Below, piece by piece: positions 8,226 to 17,625 of a stretch of 64,000 nt of DNA. Within the stretch, counting starts at the first letter, position 1. The number at the start of each line of letters is the position of its first letter. Below the pieces are notes generated by a model. It was not told where the DNA came from. It ran no database searches and saw nothing but the letters and a program-made list of their open reading frames with translations. The translations under genes and the position numbers were made by a program. Origin of the DNA: Bradyrhizobium sp. SK17 (GTDB taxonomy: Bacteria; Pseudomonadota; Alphaproteobacteria; Rhizobiales; Xanthobacteraceae); the NCBI RefSeq assembly GCF_002831585.1, contig NZ_CP025113.1, forward strand, positions 4,479,001 through 4,543,000. Reading direction: 5' to 3'.

Positions 8226-8945
8226 ATGATCATCCAGGCCTGTCTCAACGGCGCGCGTCCCGTCGATTTCCATCCGCATCTCCCGTTGACCGCGGCTGCG
8301 ATTGCGCAGGACAGCGCAGCCTGCGTCGCGGCAGGTGCCGCCGAGCTGCATATCCATCCGCGCGACCCCGAGCGTCGCGAGAGCCTGACTTGCATCGATC
8401 AGACGGTGGCTGCGGTTCGGCGGACATGTCCGGGCACCCTGGTCGGTGTCTCGACCGGGGCGTGGATCGAGAACGACGTCGAGCGCACGCGGGCTGCGAT
8501 CACGGCGTGGCGTGAGCTGCCCGATTATGCATCGGTCAACCTCTCCGAACCCGACGCGCCGGAGGTGATGAACCTGCTGCGCGGCCACGGTGTCGGCATC
8601 GAGGCTGGCCTCGCATCGGTCGCCGATGCCGAGCGCTTCATCGGCCTTCCGGGACACGGGTCGGTGTTGCGGGTCATGATCGAGATCGGTGCGCAGGACC
8701 ACAGCAAGGCGTTGCAGGCGGTCGACGAGATCGCCTCGATCCTGAACCGCGCTGAATTGCACCGGCAAATCCTGCTGCATGGTTTCGATGCCACGGTCTG
8801 GCCACTGCTCGAGGAAGCGCATCGTCGGCGCTGGTCGACCAGGGTCGGTCTCGAGGACGGCAGGGCAATGCCGGATGGCACCGTAGCCTCCGGCAATGCC
8901 GCACTCGTAGCGGCCGCCGTCGCGGTCTACCGCGAGATGCTTTAA
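8226..8945 (+). CDS. BKACE family (DUF849) beta-keto acid cleavage-type protein
   Basis: A 239-residue protein that I assign to the 3-keto-5-aminohexanoate cleavage enzyme (BKACE) family. These Zn-dependent TIM barrels condense a beta-keto acid with acetyl-CoA and release an acetoacetyl product. The family metal-binding signature is visible as the His pair in ELHIHPRD, and the C-terminal barrel end is recognisable in RVGLEDGRAMPDG followed by NAALVAAA. At 239 residues it is shorter than the usual 270-310, so it is a compact member, and activity or substrate cannot be inferred. The start ATG 8226 follows a GC-rich hairpin region and has only a weak ribosome binding site. Proximity to a CoA-transferase fits a catabolic role. 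Confidence 0.8.
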   Translation: MIIQACLNGARPVDFHPHLPLTAAAIAQDSAACVAAGAAELHIHPRDPERRESLTCIDQTVAAVRRTCPGTLVGVSTGAWIENDVERTRAAITAWRELPDYASVNLSEPDAPEVMNLLRGHGVGIEAGLASVADAERFIGLPGHGSVLRVMIEIGAQDHSKALQAVDEIASILNRAELHRQILLHGFDATVWPLLEEAHRRRWSTRVGLEDGRAMPDGTVASGNAALVAAAVAVYREML

Positions 8946-9025
8946 CACTTCGACCGATATCGAAGCATCATTGACATCTTCCTGCTAGATTGGCGGCATC
9001 GATCCTCTTATCGAAGGTCCCCATC

Positions 9026-9421
9026 ATGAAACGGGAAGTGGTCCGCGTCGAACCGATCTCAAGCTGGCTGGAGCGCTGGAAGGCGCCGGCGTCCGCGGTG
9101 ACGCGCGCCGGCAACGTGATCTTCGTCTCCGGCCTGCCGCCGTTCGATCCCGCCACCGGCGAGATCGCCGCAGGCGCGTCGATCGAGCGCCAGAGCGAGC
9201 TCGTGATGGAGCAGCTCAGGCAGTGCCTGGAAGCCGCCGGCGCCTCGTTCGACAACGTCATGAAGTGCAACATCTTCTGCACCTCGGCGAAGCACTTCGC
9301 CACCTTCAATGCAATTTACCGAAAATACTTCGGGGACGATCTGCCGGCGCGGATCTTCGTCTGCATCCCGGAATGGACCGGGCCGTTCGACATCGAGATC
9401 GACGCCATCGCGATGGTCTGA
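9026..9421 (+). CDS. RidA/YER057c/UK114 family protein
   Basis: A 131-residue RidA-superfamily protein. Members hydrolyse reactive enamine/imine intermediates or act in specialised catabolic pathways. ATG 9026 is favoured over a TTG 36 bases upstream because AAGG lies at a suitable distance and the sequence there is more typical. The conserved arginine that binds the substrate carboxylate is seen in PARIFVCIPEW and the conserved glutamate in FDIEIDAIAMV at the C-terminus. It is probably trimeric and cytoplasmic. Whether it is a true RidA or a pathway-specific paralogue cannot be decided here; its isolated position between a BKACE gene and a secreted phosphatase gives little help. Confidence 0.9.
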   Translation: MKREVVRVEPISSWLERWKAPASAVTRAGNVIFVSGLPPFDPATGEIAAGASIERQSELVMEQLRQCLEAAGASFDNVMKCNIFCTSAKHFATFNAIYRKYFGDDLPARIFVCIPEWTGPFDIEIDAIAMV

Positions 9422-9504
9422 GGGCGGGCGAGGGACCGCGCGCCTGTCTTAAATTCGTGCAACTTGTGATCGTAGTCTTCCGGTTTTCACCGGGAGATGA
9501 TCCG

Positions 9505-10317
9505 ATGACGAATATTGCCCTGCGTTGTCTCTGCGCCCTCGTTGCGACCATTGTCGTCGCCGGCAGTCCGGCGTTCGCCCAAACCGGGACGCCGGTCGAT
9601 CCGCGGCTCGGCTGCGACAAGGCCGGCACAGCGCCGGCGGCCGATGCCGGCGAGCCCGACAATATCGACCTCTTCAAGAAGCGGCTGCTGACCTATCGCT
9701 GCGCGGCTTACGAGAACGACATCGCCGCGGTGCTCGGCAATGCGCGGAAGTGGGTGACGGCGCGAGCGCCGGAAGTCCAGCGTCCGGCGGTCGTACTCGA
9801 TATCGACGAGACCTCGTTGTTCAACTGGCCTCGCATCTACCAGGACGACTACGCCTATATCCCGAGCACGCCCGGCGGCCGCTGCGATTTCACCGAGGTC
9901 GGCGATCCCTGCGGCGACCTCGATTGGCAGCAGAGCGCGCGTGCCGCCGCGATCGGTCCGACGCTTGAGCTCTACAAGCTCGCCCGCTGCATCGACCAGG
10001 CCGCCACCTGCACCAAGGTCGAGGTGTTCTTCGTCACAGGCCGACGTGAGCAGGAGCACAACAAGGAGATGGCGAGCGTCTGGACGTTGCGCAATCTGCA
10101 ACTGGCGGGCTTCGACGGCATCGCGCGAGATCATCTTTACATGCGCGATCCGGCCTCGACCGGCTCGGTCAGCATCCACAAGACGGCCGCGCGCGCCGAC
10201 ATCGAAAGCAAGGGCTTTGCGGTTATCGCCAATGTCGGCGATCAGAAGAGCGATCTCGTCGGCGGACACGCCGAGATGACCTTCAAGGTGCCGAATCCGT
10301 TCTACTTCATCGAATAG
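9505..10317 (+). CDS. Secreted HAD-superfamily acid phosphatase (class B-like)
   Basis: A 270-residue exported phosphatase. The start ATG 9505 is preceded by GGGAG, and the N-terminus is a clear signal peptide ending AFAQ near residue 24. The HAD catalytic motif DIDET places the nucleophile at D99 and the acid/base at D101; motif II is seen as FFVTGRREQEH with the Thr after a beta strand, and motif III/IV near VGDQKSDLVGG. These match the plant acid phosphatase/class B (PF03767-type) group that dephosphorylates organic phosphomonoesters in the periplasm. Several Cys pairs (LGCDKAG, YRCAAY, RCDFTE, DPCGDL) suggest disulfides, consistent with export. It ends close to a convergent TetR gene. Confidence 0.9.
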   Translation: MTNIALRCLCALVATIVVAGSPAFAQTGTPVDPRLGCDKAGTAPAADAGEPDNIDLFKKRLLTYRCAAYENDIAAVLGNARKWVTARAPEVQRPAVVLDIDETSLFNWPRIYQDDYAYIPSTPGGRCDFTEVGDPCGDLDWQQSARAAAIGPTLELYKLARCIDQAATCTKVEVFFVTGRREQEHNKEMASVWTLRNLQLAGFDGIARDHLYMRDPASTGSVSIHKTAARADIESKGFAVIANVGDQKSDLVGGHAEMTFKVPNPFYFIE

Positions 10318-10322
10318 GCTGT

Positions 10323-10338
10323 GCCGCCGCGTGGCGGC
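10323..10338. terminator. Hairpin between convergent phosphatase and TetR genes
   Basis: GCCGCC (10323-10328) and GGCGGC (10333-10338) with a GCGT loop, located between two convergent stop codons. No T-tract follows on either strand, so a bidirectional terminator role is only a suggestion. Confidence 0.3.
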
Positions 10339-11028
10339 TCACAGGTCCTGCCGCGTCAGCCGGCCGTGCACCATCGCCGGCCGCGCGGCCGGCTTGCTTG
10401 GCACCTCGCCCATCGTCAGCGCCATCACCGAGACCGTGACCACGCGATCGATGATGGCGCGGACGTCGTCGAGATCGCATTTGCCTTCCGAGAGCCGCAG
10501 CAGGCGTTCCTTCTCGCGGATGGTGTGGTGGGCCATCGCCAGCGCGAAGTGCAGGCCCCAATACAGCTCGGTGTCGCTGCTCGCCGGCATCGCGCGGCGC
10601 ATCGCGGCAGCGAATTTGCGCAAATGGTCGACCTCGCGGTTCTTGATCCGGCGGATCGGCGGCACTGATTCGATCGAGGCGCGGATCATGAAGCGCGCCG
10701 CGGTGGAGCCTTCGCGGTCGGGGCCGAGGCAGCCGCGCAAGGTCGGGCCGACGAGGGCGCGCATGATGTCCTCGATCGTGGCGCGGCCGCCGCCCTTCTC
10801 TTCCGCGGCCTTCAGCTCGTTGAGGCGCTCGCGGTTGGTCTGGATGCTGCGGGTGACGAACAGCTCCGCGATCAGTTCGTCCTTGGAGCCGAAATGATAG
10901 TTCACCGCCGCGAGGTTGACGTTCGCCTCCGCGACGATGTCGCGCAGTGTGACGTCGCCGAAGCCGCGGTCGGCATAGAGTCGCTCGGCGGCGGCGAGAA
11001 TGGCGGACCGGGTGTGATCGCTGGCCAT
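10339..11028 (-). CDS. TetR-family transcriptional regulator
   Basis: A 229-residue TetR regulator. The open frame extends further upstream but the natural start is the ATG at 11028 ([18 protein letters not shown]), with AAAGG about 10 nt upstream. The N-terminal helix-turn-helix covers roughly residues 8-52, including [28 protein letters not shown], the typical recognition-helix and YHFGSKDEL signature. The C-terminal domain resembles those of TetR proteins that bind acyl-CoA or fatty-acid-like ligands (CerR/AefR-like). It is divergent from an acyl-CoA dehydrogenase gene with inverted-repeat operators in between, so it probably represses both its own gene and that operon and senses an acyl-CoA intermediate. 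Confidence 0.9.
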   Translation of the reverse strand: MASDHTRSAILAAAERLYADRGFGDVTLRDIVAEANVNLAAVNYHFGSKDELIAELFVTRSIQTNRERLNELKAAEEKGGGRATIEDIMRALVGPTLRGCLGPDREGSTAARFMIRASIESVPPIRRIKNREVDHLRKFAAAMRRAMPASSDTELYWGLHFALAMAHHTIREKERLLRLSEGKCDLDDVRAIIDRVVTVSVMALTMGEVPSKPAARPAMVHGRLTRQDL

Positions 11029-11094
11029 GGCTGAGAGCCTTTCAGTCGGTCTGCGCGCGATGCGCCGGAACGACGAAGACGACAGGGAGTTGCA

Positions 11095-11126
11095 TTTCAA
11101 ACATTTGTATGAAACTATCGTTTGAA
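11095..11126. promoter_or_regulatory. Probable TetR operator (TTCAAAC / GTTTGAA)
   Basis: In the divergent region between the TetR gene and the acyl-CoA dehydrogenase gene, TTCAAAC (11096-11102) is repeated inverted as GTTTGAA (11120-11126). A second, overlapping dyad pairs TTTCA (11095-11099) with TGAAA (11110-11114), around CAAACATTTG. Either could be the operator for the adjacent regulator. The heptamer TTCAAAC recurs before the SDR gene near 19.9 kb. Confidence 0.5.
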
Positions 11127-11261
11127 CAGCCGGTAATGTCAATCCGCAACAATGCGGGCGGCATTCTGGCACACCACCGCGCCGGTCCCGCGAACGCCCT
11201 TGCGGCGTCCGGGCGCCGGGTGGACAGTGCGGCCCAAAGTCTAGGAAACGAGGAGCGTCCC

Positions 11262-12494
<1,233 letters not shown>

Positions 12495-12552
12495 GCATGA
12501 CCGGGAACGCATAGCGTTCGCGACCGCATCGTGCTCAGAATGAAAAAGAGAA

Positions 12553-12653
12553 ATCAGGCTGGTGCGCCAGCCTGATCGAGGGAGCGCTGCAAAGGCGCTC
12601 CCGTCAACAAGGGAGCGTCCAATGGCGCTCCCAAGAAACGTGTTGAGGGAGCG
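12553..12653 (+). repeat. Array of hairpins with GGGAGCG repeats before the phosphotransferase gene
   Basis: Three hairpins stand in tandem between the two genes. The first pairs ATCAGGCTGG (12553-12562) with CCAGCCTGAT (12567-12576). The second pairs GGGAGCGC (12580-12587) with GCGCTCCC (12595-12602). The third pairs GGGAGCGTC (12611-12619) with GGCGCTCCC (12624-12632, one G-U). A further copy of GGGAGCGTC at 12647-12655 contains the ribosome binding site of the next gene. It could compete for the 12624-12632 arm, so the ribosome binding site may be switchable. Confidence 0.6.
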
Positions 12654-12658
12654 TCACC

Positions 12659-13717
12659 GTGGCGGACGGCGTCAGGAAAGACGAGGAATTTTCCGGGACA
12701 AGGGAAGTCGAGGAGCGCCATCGTATCAACGAGGCCAGCCTCGACGCCTGGATGAAAGAGCACGTCGAGGGCTATCAGGGCCCGCTCAAGGTCCTGCAAT
12801 TCAAGGGTGGCCAGTCCAACCCGACCTATAAGCTCGAGACGCCCGGCCGCAACTACGTGATGCGCCGCCGGCCGTTCGGTAAATTGTTGCCGTCGGCCCA
12901 TGCGGTGGACCGCGAGTTCCGCGTGATCGCGGCACTTGGCAAGCAGAATTTTCCGGTCGCGAAAGCCTATGCGCTGTGCACCGACGATGCGGTGATCGGC
13001 TCGGCCTTCTACATCATGTCGATGGAAGAGGGGCGGGTGTTCTGGGATCCGACGCTGCCGAGCCAGGCGCCCGATGCACGCCACAAGATCTTCACCAGCA
13101 AGATCGAGACGCTGGCGAAGCTGCACGTCCTCGATCCCGAGAAGATCGGCCTCGGCGATTTCGGCAAGCCCGGCAATTATTTTGCGCGCCAGGTCGATCG
13201 CTGGACCAAGCAGTACCGCGCTTCCGAGACGCAGCACATTCCCGAGTTCGAAAAGCTCGCCGAGTGGCTGCCGAAGACGGTGCCGGAGCAGAAGCGTGTC
13301 TCGGTCGTGCATGGCGACTATCGCCTCGACAACATGATCTTCCACGCCACCGAGCCGCGGGTGCAAGCGGTGCTCGACTGGGAATTGTCGACGCTCGGCG
13401 ACCCCATGGCCGACTTCACCTATCTGCTGATGCAGTGGACCATGCCGGGCCTCGCCAATGCCGACCTCAAGGCGTTGAACATCCCGAGCCAGGATGAGGC
13501 TGCGCAGATCTACTGCAACGTCACCGGCATGGCCGTGCCTGACTTGAACTGGTACTTCTCCTACAATTTGTTCCGCCTCGCCGGCATTACGCAGGGCATT
13601 GCGGGCCGCGTCCGCGACGGCACCGCTGCCAATGCCAAGGCCCTCGAGTCGGCCGCGCGCACCGTGCCGCTGTCGAAGGCATCGTGGGAATACGCGCAGA
13701 AGGCCGGCGCAACCTGA
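12659..13717 (+). CDS. Phosphotransferase family protein (APH-like, ACAD10/11 kinase-like)
   Basis: A 352-residue aminoglycoside-phosphotransferase-fold kinase starting at GTG 12659, with GAGGGAG upstream. The N-lobe carries LQFKGGQSNPTYKLETPG as the nucleotide loop and YVMRRRPFGKLL with the ATP-contacting lysine region. The catalytic loop is VVHGDYRLDN with D220 as base, and the Mg-binding DWE begins at D240 followed by STLGDPMADF. This is the form that accompanies an acyl-CoA dehydrogenase, not the antibiotic resistance group. It likely phosphorylates a hydroxyacyl-CoA so that the downstream elimination and dehydrogenation can proceed. It is operon-linked to the preceding gene through the hairpin array, which may set unequal expression of the two. 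Confidence 0.9.
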   Translation: MADGVRKDEEFSGTREVEERHRINEASLDAWMKEHVEGYQGPLKVLQFKGGQSNPTYKLETPGRNYVMRRRPFGKLLPSAHAVDREFRVIAALGKQNFPVAKAYALCTDDAVIGSAFYIMSMEEGRVFWDPTLPSQAPDARHKIFTSKIETLAKLHVLDPEKIGLGDFGKPGNYFARQVDRWTKQYRASETQHIPEFEKLAEWLPKTVPEQKRVSVVHGDYRLDNMIFHATEPRVQAVLDWELSTLGDPMADFTYLLMQWTMPGLANADLKALNIPSQDEAAQIYCNVTGMAVPDLNWYFSYNLFRLAGITQGIAGRVRDGTAANAKALESAARTVPLSKASWEYAQKAGAT

Positions 13718-13764
13718 CATGACAAGCGGCGCGATGCTCACAGCTCGCGCCGCTTCTCTTTTTA

Positions 13765-13825
13765 CCTCGCCCCGCTTGCGGGGAGAGGTCGGATCGCATC
13801 GCCAGATGCGATCCGGGTGAGGGGG
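13765..13825. repeat. REP-like palindromic intergenic element
   Basis: Contains CCCCGC/GCGGGG (13770-13783) followed by a perfect 10-bp stem GGATCGCATC (13791-13800) and GATGCGATCC (13805-13814). The ends CCTCGCCC and GGGTGAGG can also pair to enclose both. I recognise this as an intergenic repeat type widespread in Rhizobiales genomes; that is from memory, not a search. It lies between the phosphotransferase gene and the EamA gene and may also terminate transcription. Confidence 0.7.
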
Positions 13826-13970
13826 AGTTTCCGCTCATCCGTCTTTCACCGAATTTGCGCTACGGCATGTTTCCATCCTGTAGCCATCTGTGACTTGAGT
13901 TCGCCACGCCGCTTTGGCAAGTCAATCCGGTCGCTGTTTCCCGCCCTGGTCCTGATCGGACGCTTTCACC

Positions 13971-14885
13971 TTGCCTCTGTCCTCGAATCTTCGCGGCAGC
14001 CTGTTCATGGCTGCGGCCATGGCCGCTTTCACGGCCAACGACACCATCACCAAGGCGGTGTCGGCGGAGCTCAACATCGGGGAGATCCTGCTGGTCCGCG
14101 GCGTGGTCGCGATGGTACTGGTTGCGGCGCTGGCGTGGTATCGCGATGCGCTGCGCAGCTTCCGTGCGCTCTTGATCTGGCCGGTGGGCTTGCGCGTGCT
14201 CGGCGAGATCGGCGGCACGCTGACCTATCTGTCGGCGATCGCGCAAATTCCGCTCGCCAACGCGTCGGCGATCTTCCAGGCGCTGCCGCTGGTCATCACG
14301 CTGGGCGCGGCGCTGGTGTTCGGCGAGCCGGTCGGCTGGCGACGATGGCTTGCGATCGCGGCCGGCTTCATTGGCGTGCTCGTCATCGTCCGGCCCGGCG
14401 CCGAAGGTTTCAGCCAGGCCGCATTGCTGGCGCTGGCGTCGGTCGGCTTCTGCGCGGTGCGCGATCTGGCGACCCGGCGCATCCCGAAGGAGCTGCCGAC
14501 CGTGTTCATCACGCTGCTCACGACCGTGACGGTGACGACTGCGGGCGCCGCCGTGCTGGTGCCGCTCGGCGGCTGGAAGGCGCCGTCCGGCCATGCCCTC
14601 GGCCTGCTCACATTCGCCGCGGTGCTGATCCTGATCGGCTACCAGTGCATCATCGTGTCGCTGCGCACGGGTGACATCTCGGCGGTGGCGCCGTTCCGCT
14701 ACACCGCGTTGCTGTGGGCGATGCTGCTCGGCTACCTCGTGTTCGGCCACAAGCCCGACGGCGCGATGCTCGCCGGTGCCGCGATCATCGTCGCCTCCGG
14801 CCTCTACGCCTTCTACCGCGAGCGCAAGCGCGACAAGCTCCGCCCGGCCGCAACCGGGCCCGGCCTGCCGCCGGATGGGCTCTGA
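13971..14885 (+). CDS. EamA/DMT family transporter
   Basis: A 304-residue inner-membrane protein of the drug/metabolite transporter superfamily with two EamA repeats. Ten hydrophobic segments can be followed, for example LFMAAAMAAFTANDTITKAV, ILLVRGVVAMVLVAALAW, WRRWLAIAAGFIGVLVIV and ALLWAMLLGYLVFG. The internal duplication and the conserved Pro/Gly in helix 4 (IFQALPLVITLGAALVFGEPVGWRRW) fit the family. The start is uncertain: TTG 13971 opens the frame, ATG 14007 (MAAAMAAF) is an alternative that would shorten the first helix. No strong ribosome binding site helps. The substrate is unknown; family members export metabolites or amino acids. Confidence 0.88.
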   Translation: MPLSSNLRGSLFMAAAMAAFTANDTITKAVSAELNIGEILLVRGVVAMVLVAALAWYRDALRSFRALLIWPVGLRVLGEIGGTLTYLSAIAQIPLANASAIFQALPLVITLGAALVFGEPVGWRRWLAIAAGFIGVLVIVRPGAEGFSQAALLALASVGFCAVRDLATRRIPKELPTVFITLLTTVTVTTAGAAVLVPLGGWKAPSGHALGLLTFAAVLILIGYQCIIVSLRTGDISAVAPFRYTALLWAMLLGYLVFGHKPDGAMLAGAAIIVASGLYAFYRERKRDKLRPAATGPGLPPDGL

Positions 14886-14929
14886 TCCAAGCTGGCGCAA
14901 CCGCACCATGCCAACTACGCTGGCGCGCC

Positions 14930-15274
14930 ATGATCATCACAATTCCGGTCGACCAGATTCAGGATTGGGACAGCTTTCATTCTGTTTTCCAATCGACGCT
15001 CGGCTTTCCCGACTTCTATGGACGCAACATGGACGCGTGGATCGACTGCATGACATACGTCGATGACCCTCCGAGCGGCATGACGAGTGTATCAGTTCCC
15101 AAGGGTGGCGTGCTCATTCTTCGTATCGACGACGCGCCGGGTTTTCAGCGGCGTTGCCGCGAGCAATACGATGCGCTCGTCGAATGCTCCGCGTTCGTCA
15201 ACCATCGACGCATGGAGCGGGGCGCCGCACCAGTGCTCGCGCTGATGCTGAACGGTCGGTACGACAAGCCATAG
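14930..15274 (+). CDS. Barstar-family protein, no toxin partner nearby
   Basis: A 114-residue protein starting at ATG 14930 (MIITIPVDQIQDWDSFHSVF). The segment LGFPDFYGRNMDAWIDCMTYVDD is the hallmark of the barstar fold (barnase inhibitor helix-turn region, with the aromatic-Gly-Asn motif and acidic residues that contact a ribonuclease). Barstars neutralise a secreted or intracellular RNase; some act as immunity proteins for contact-dependent toxins. No barnase-like or other toxin gene lies within the flanking genes (an EamA transporter before and a repeat plus monooxygenase after), so it is an orphan here. It starts 45 bp after the EamA stop, so cotranscription is possible. Confidence 0.8.
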   Translation: MIITIPVDQIQDWDSFHSVFQSTLGFPDFYGRNMDAWIDCMTYVDDPPSGMTSVSVPKGGVLILRIDDAPGFQRRCREQYDALVECSAFVNHRRMERGAAPVLALMLNGRYDKP

Positions 15275-15282
15275 GCAGTTTC

Positions 15283-15350
15283 GTAGCCTGGGTGAGCGGA
15301 GCGATACCCGGCAAATCGTTCCGGCCTGTGGCTTCGCTCATACGGGCTGC
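15283..15350. repeat. Palindromic intergenic repeat
   Basis: Imperfect inverted repeat: GTAGCCTGGGTGAGCGGAGC (15283-15302) against GCTTCGCTCATACGGGCTGC (15331-15350). This resembles the GTAGCC(C/T)GG-type repeats dispersed in Bradyrhizobiaceae intergenic regions. It sits between the barstar gene and the convergent monooxygenase gene. Confidence 0.6.
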
Positions 15351-15431
15351 GCAATTGTTTCCGCTTTCGCTCCGCGCAATGCGCCGTCGGCCGCGCGACA
15401 AACAGTCTGTGATCCTTGCCCACACCCCCGC

Positions 15432-16670
15432 TCAGCCGACGATCAAGTGCGTGTAGTCGGGCAGCTTCAGCGAGTTGTGGACCTGACTGGTGCGCTCGCC
15501 ATAGGATGGGGCCGGGCCCGACGTTCGCATCGTCGCAAGTATTTCGTTGCGGGCATCGAGTTCCTCCTGTGTGCGTGGCATGAGCAGGGTCCCGCCATTG
15601 TTCAGGGCGAGGGCCTGGTTCGCCTCCATGAATGGCCGTGCCAGTCGCTCATAGGACGCAAAGCCATGGGCGGGATCACCATGCGCCGCCAGCTCTCCGG
15701 CAAGCACGTAGGCGCCAACCAGCGCGAGGCTCGTGCCTTGTCCCGACAGGAATGAGGGCGCGTGAGCAGCGTCGCCGACGAGGGCCACGCGGCCGGACGA
15801 CCAGCGCGGCAGATGGATCTGGCCGACTGTGTCGAAGAACAGGTCGTCCGCGCGTCGCATGGCCGCGACCAGACGAGGAACCTCCCAACCGCCATCACGG
15901 AAAAGTTCTTCCGTCCGCCGGCGTTGCTGGTCGACGTCAGCATTCGAACGAAACGGTGGTTCGTCGGCAGCGAAATTCAGGAAAGCCTGGAGCAGATGGC
16001 TCTCGCCAACCGCATACACGCCGGCGAGGCGGCCCGGCTCGGAATAGATCACGGCCTCGCGCGACAGACCAAGCTCGTTCGGCAGCGAGAACAGGTTGAA
16101 GCAAAAACCGAGATAGCGGTGGAACGGTGCTTCCGGCCCGAACGCCAGGGCGCGGGTGTTCGAATGCATGCCGTCCGCGCCGATCACGATATCGAAGCGC
16201 TGCTTCGCCCCGCTGCTGAAACGGACGTCGACACCGGCCCCATCGTCGTCGATCGCGTCGATCGAATCGTTGAACCGATAACGGACCTGCATGTGCCGCG
16301 TCAGATCATACAAGATCGAAACGAGCACGCCGCGCGGCAGCTCGACGTGACGGCTGGTCATTCCGCCGGCCAGGTCTTCGGGCGAGATCGCGGCGATCGG
16401 ATGTCCGCCGGCATCGACGAACGTCAGCTTCCGCGTATCGATATGGACCGTGCGGAGTTGCGGCAACACGCCCATGCGTTCCGCGACGTCGATCGCGGTA
16501 CCCCTTACATCGATCGGGTAACCGCCGCTTCGGATGGTGGCAGCCCGATCCACCACGGTCACGGCGAAGCCGTATCGGTTCAGCCAATATGCCGTCGCCG
16601 GCCCGGCGATGCTCGCACCGGAGATCAGGACATTGCGGCCGCGCGCCTCGGAACTCGGCTTGACGGGCAT
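15432..16670 (-). CDS. FAD-dependent aromatic-ring-type monooxygenase
   Basis: A 412-residue flavoprotein monooxygenase of the PHBH/TetX-like group, which inserts oxygen using NAD(P)H and FAD. Start ATG 16670 follows GGGAG; the longer frame from 16706 runs back into the operator region and is rejected. The FAD dinucleotide motif is near the N-terminus (VLISGASIAGPATAYWL, a GxSxxG-like variant), and the second FAD contact GD motif is VALVGDAAHAPSFLSGQGTSLALVGA. This C-terminal GD sequence is typical of class A monooxygenases. It lies downstream of a divergent-looking but same-strand TetR gene with two operators between, so expression is probably substrate-induced. The substrate is unknown; tetracycline-like or phenolic compounds are common for the family. 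Confidence 0.9.
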   Translation of the reverse strand: MPVKPSSEARGRNVLISGASIAGPATAYWLNRYGFAVTVVDRAATIRSGGYPIDVRGTAIDVAERMGVLPQLRTVHIDTRKLTFVDAGGHPIAAISPEDLAGGMTSRHVELPRGVLVSILYDLTRHMQVRYRFNDSIDAIDDDGAGVDVRFSSGAKQRFDIVIGADGMHSNTRALAFGPEAPFHRYLGFCFNLFSLPNELGLSREAVIYSEPGRLAGVYAVGESHLLQAFLNFAADEPPFRSNADVDQQRRRTEELFRDGGWEVPRLVAAMRRADDLFFDTVGQIHLPRWSSGRVALVGDAAHAPSFLSGQGTSLALVGAYVLAGELAAHGDPAHGFASYERLARPFMEANQALALNNGGTLLMPRTQEELDARNEILATMRTSGPAPSYGERTSQVHNSLKLPDYTHLIVG

Positions 16671-16690
16671 ACTGCACTCCCTGTGGCATA

Positions 16691-16708
16691 AGATGCGATT
16701 ATGCATCT
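16691..16708 (-). promoter_or_regulatory. Operator 1, AGATGC-N6-GCATCT
   Basis: A perfect 6-bp inverted repeat (16691-16696 and 16703-16708) just upstream of the monooxygenase start codon. It matches the second site at 16734-16753 in arm sequence and spacing. Confidence 0.65.
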
Positions 16709-16733
16709 AATGGAGCAGGTGCGCGCTGTCAAT

Positions 16734-16753
16734 AAGATGCGCATATGTATCTT
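16734..16753 (-). promoter_or_regulatory. Operator 2, AAGATGC-N6-GTATCTT
   Basis: A near-perfect inverted repeat (one mismatch) with the same half-site AAGATGC and the same 6-bp spacer as operator 1, centred 44 bp away. Two equal sites between a TetR gene and its neighbour strongly suggest TetR binding. The spacing of about four helical turns suggests binding on one DNA face. Confidence 0.65.
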
Positions 16754-16873
16754 GTGGCGAGGGTGACGTGCTCGAGCCGATCAGATGCCGCATCCCGGCC
16801 GAACTCCGGCCGCGAGCTGGTATGGAAGCCGGGCCTGAGATGCCGACGAGGCGCCGCTCGAATGTCAGGTGAT

Positions 16874-17485
16874 TCAGTTCCGGCGCGGGCGTGCCGTCAC
16901 CAGTGGCAGAAAGATCGTATCGATGATCTCCTCGATCACCTTCTTCGATACGGGCCGGTGCGTCATGAGCACCTCGTGGCGAATCAGGTCGATGGGCAGG
17001 GTCGATATTCGCGGCGTCAGCCTGCTTTGATCCAGTTCGCCTCGCTCGACGCCTCGTTGAAGGACCTCGCCAACGCCTCGGTGCAAAACCTCTTTCAGCT
17101 TGCCGTCGCCAACGAGCCGTCGACGCAGATCGGCAAGATTGGTGTCGGTCTCCAGGAAGTAGTCACCCATGCTGAGCAGGACCCGGAGCATCGTCCGCGC
17201 TCCACGGTCCGAGAACTTCTGGAGCAGGGAGACCAGCTCGTCCCTGACGTTCCCGAGATCCGGCGTTCTAACCGGGTTGCTCTGGTTGTAGTTCGCAATG
17301 GCGGCGACGACGAGATCGGATCGGCTTGCCCACCGGCGCGCCAGAACGGGCCGGCTGGTGCCTGCCCGTTTCGCGACGGCCTCCATCGTGAAGCCGCCAT
17401 AACCACGATCGAGCAATTCCTGCCAGGCTGCGTCGAGGATCGCATCCTCGAGGGCAGCGCCGCGCCGACGCTTCTCGACCATCAT
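16874..17485 (-). CDS. TetR-family transcriptional regulator
   Basis: A 203-residue TetR regulator. The start is taken at ATG 17485 (MMVEKRRRGAALEDAILDAA) with GGAG close upstream; the second ATG at 17482 is equally possible, and earlier in-frame codons are unlikely. The HTH covers AILDAAWQELLDRGYGGFTMEAVAKRAGTSRPVLARRWASRSDLV, the standard TetR N-terminus. It precedes the monooxygenase on the same strand, with the two operators at 16691-16753 in the 200-bp gap. It is therefore likely to repress the monooxygenase (the operators overlap the region of its promoter). Ligand unknown. Confidence 0.9.
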   Translation of the reverse strand: MMVEKRRRGAALEDAILDAAWQELLDRGYGGFTMEAVAKRAGTSRPVLARRWASRSDLVVAAIANYNQSNPVRTPDLGNVRDELVSLLQKFSDRGARTMLRVLLSMGDYFLETDTNLADLRRRLVGDGKLKEVLHRGVGEVLQRGVERGELDQSRLTPRISTLPIDLIRHEVLMTHRPVSKKVIEEIIDTIFLPLVTARPRRN

Positions 17486-17625
17486 CCTGCTCCGCCGAAT
17501 AGGCTGCCCCTGCCTGTGCCAATCGGCCCTTGCTGTGCATCCGTGAGCCCACGGCTTGGGGCGAACTTCGGCCTGACGCAAGAAACGGCGGGCGACGCCT
17601 CGTCAATCCGTCCACACATGCCGTC

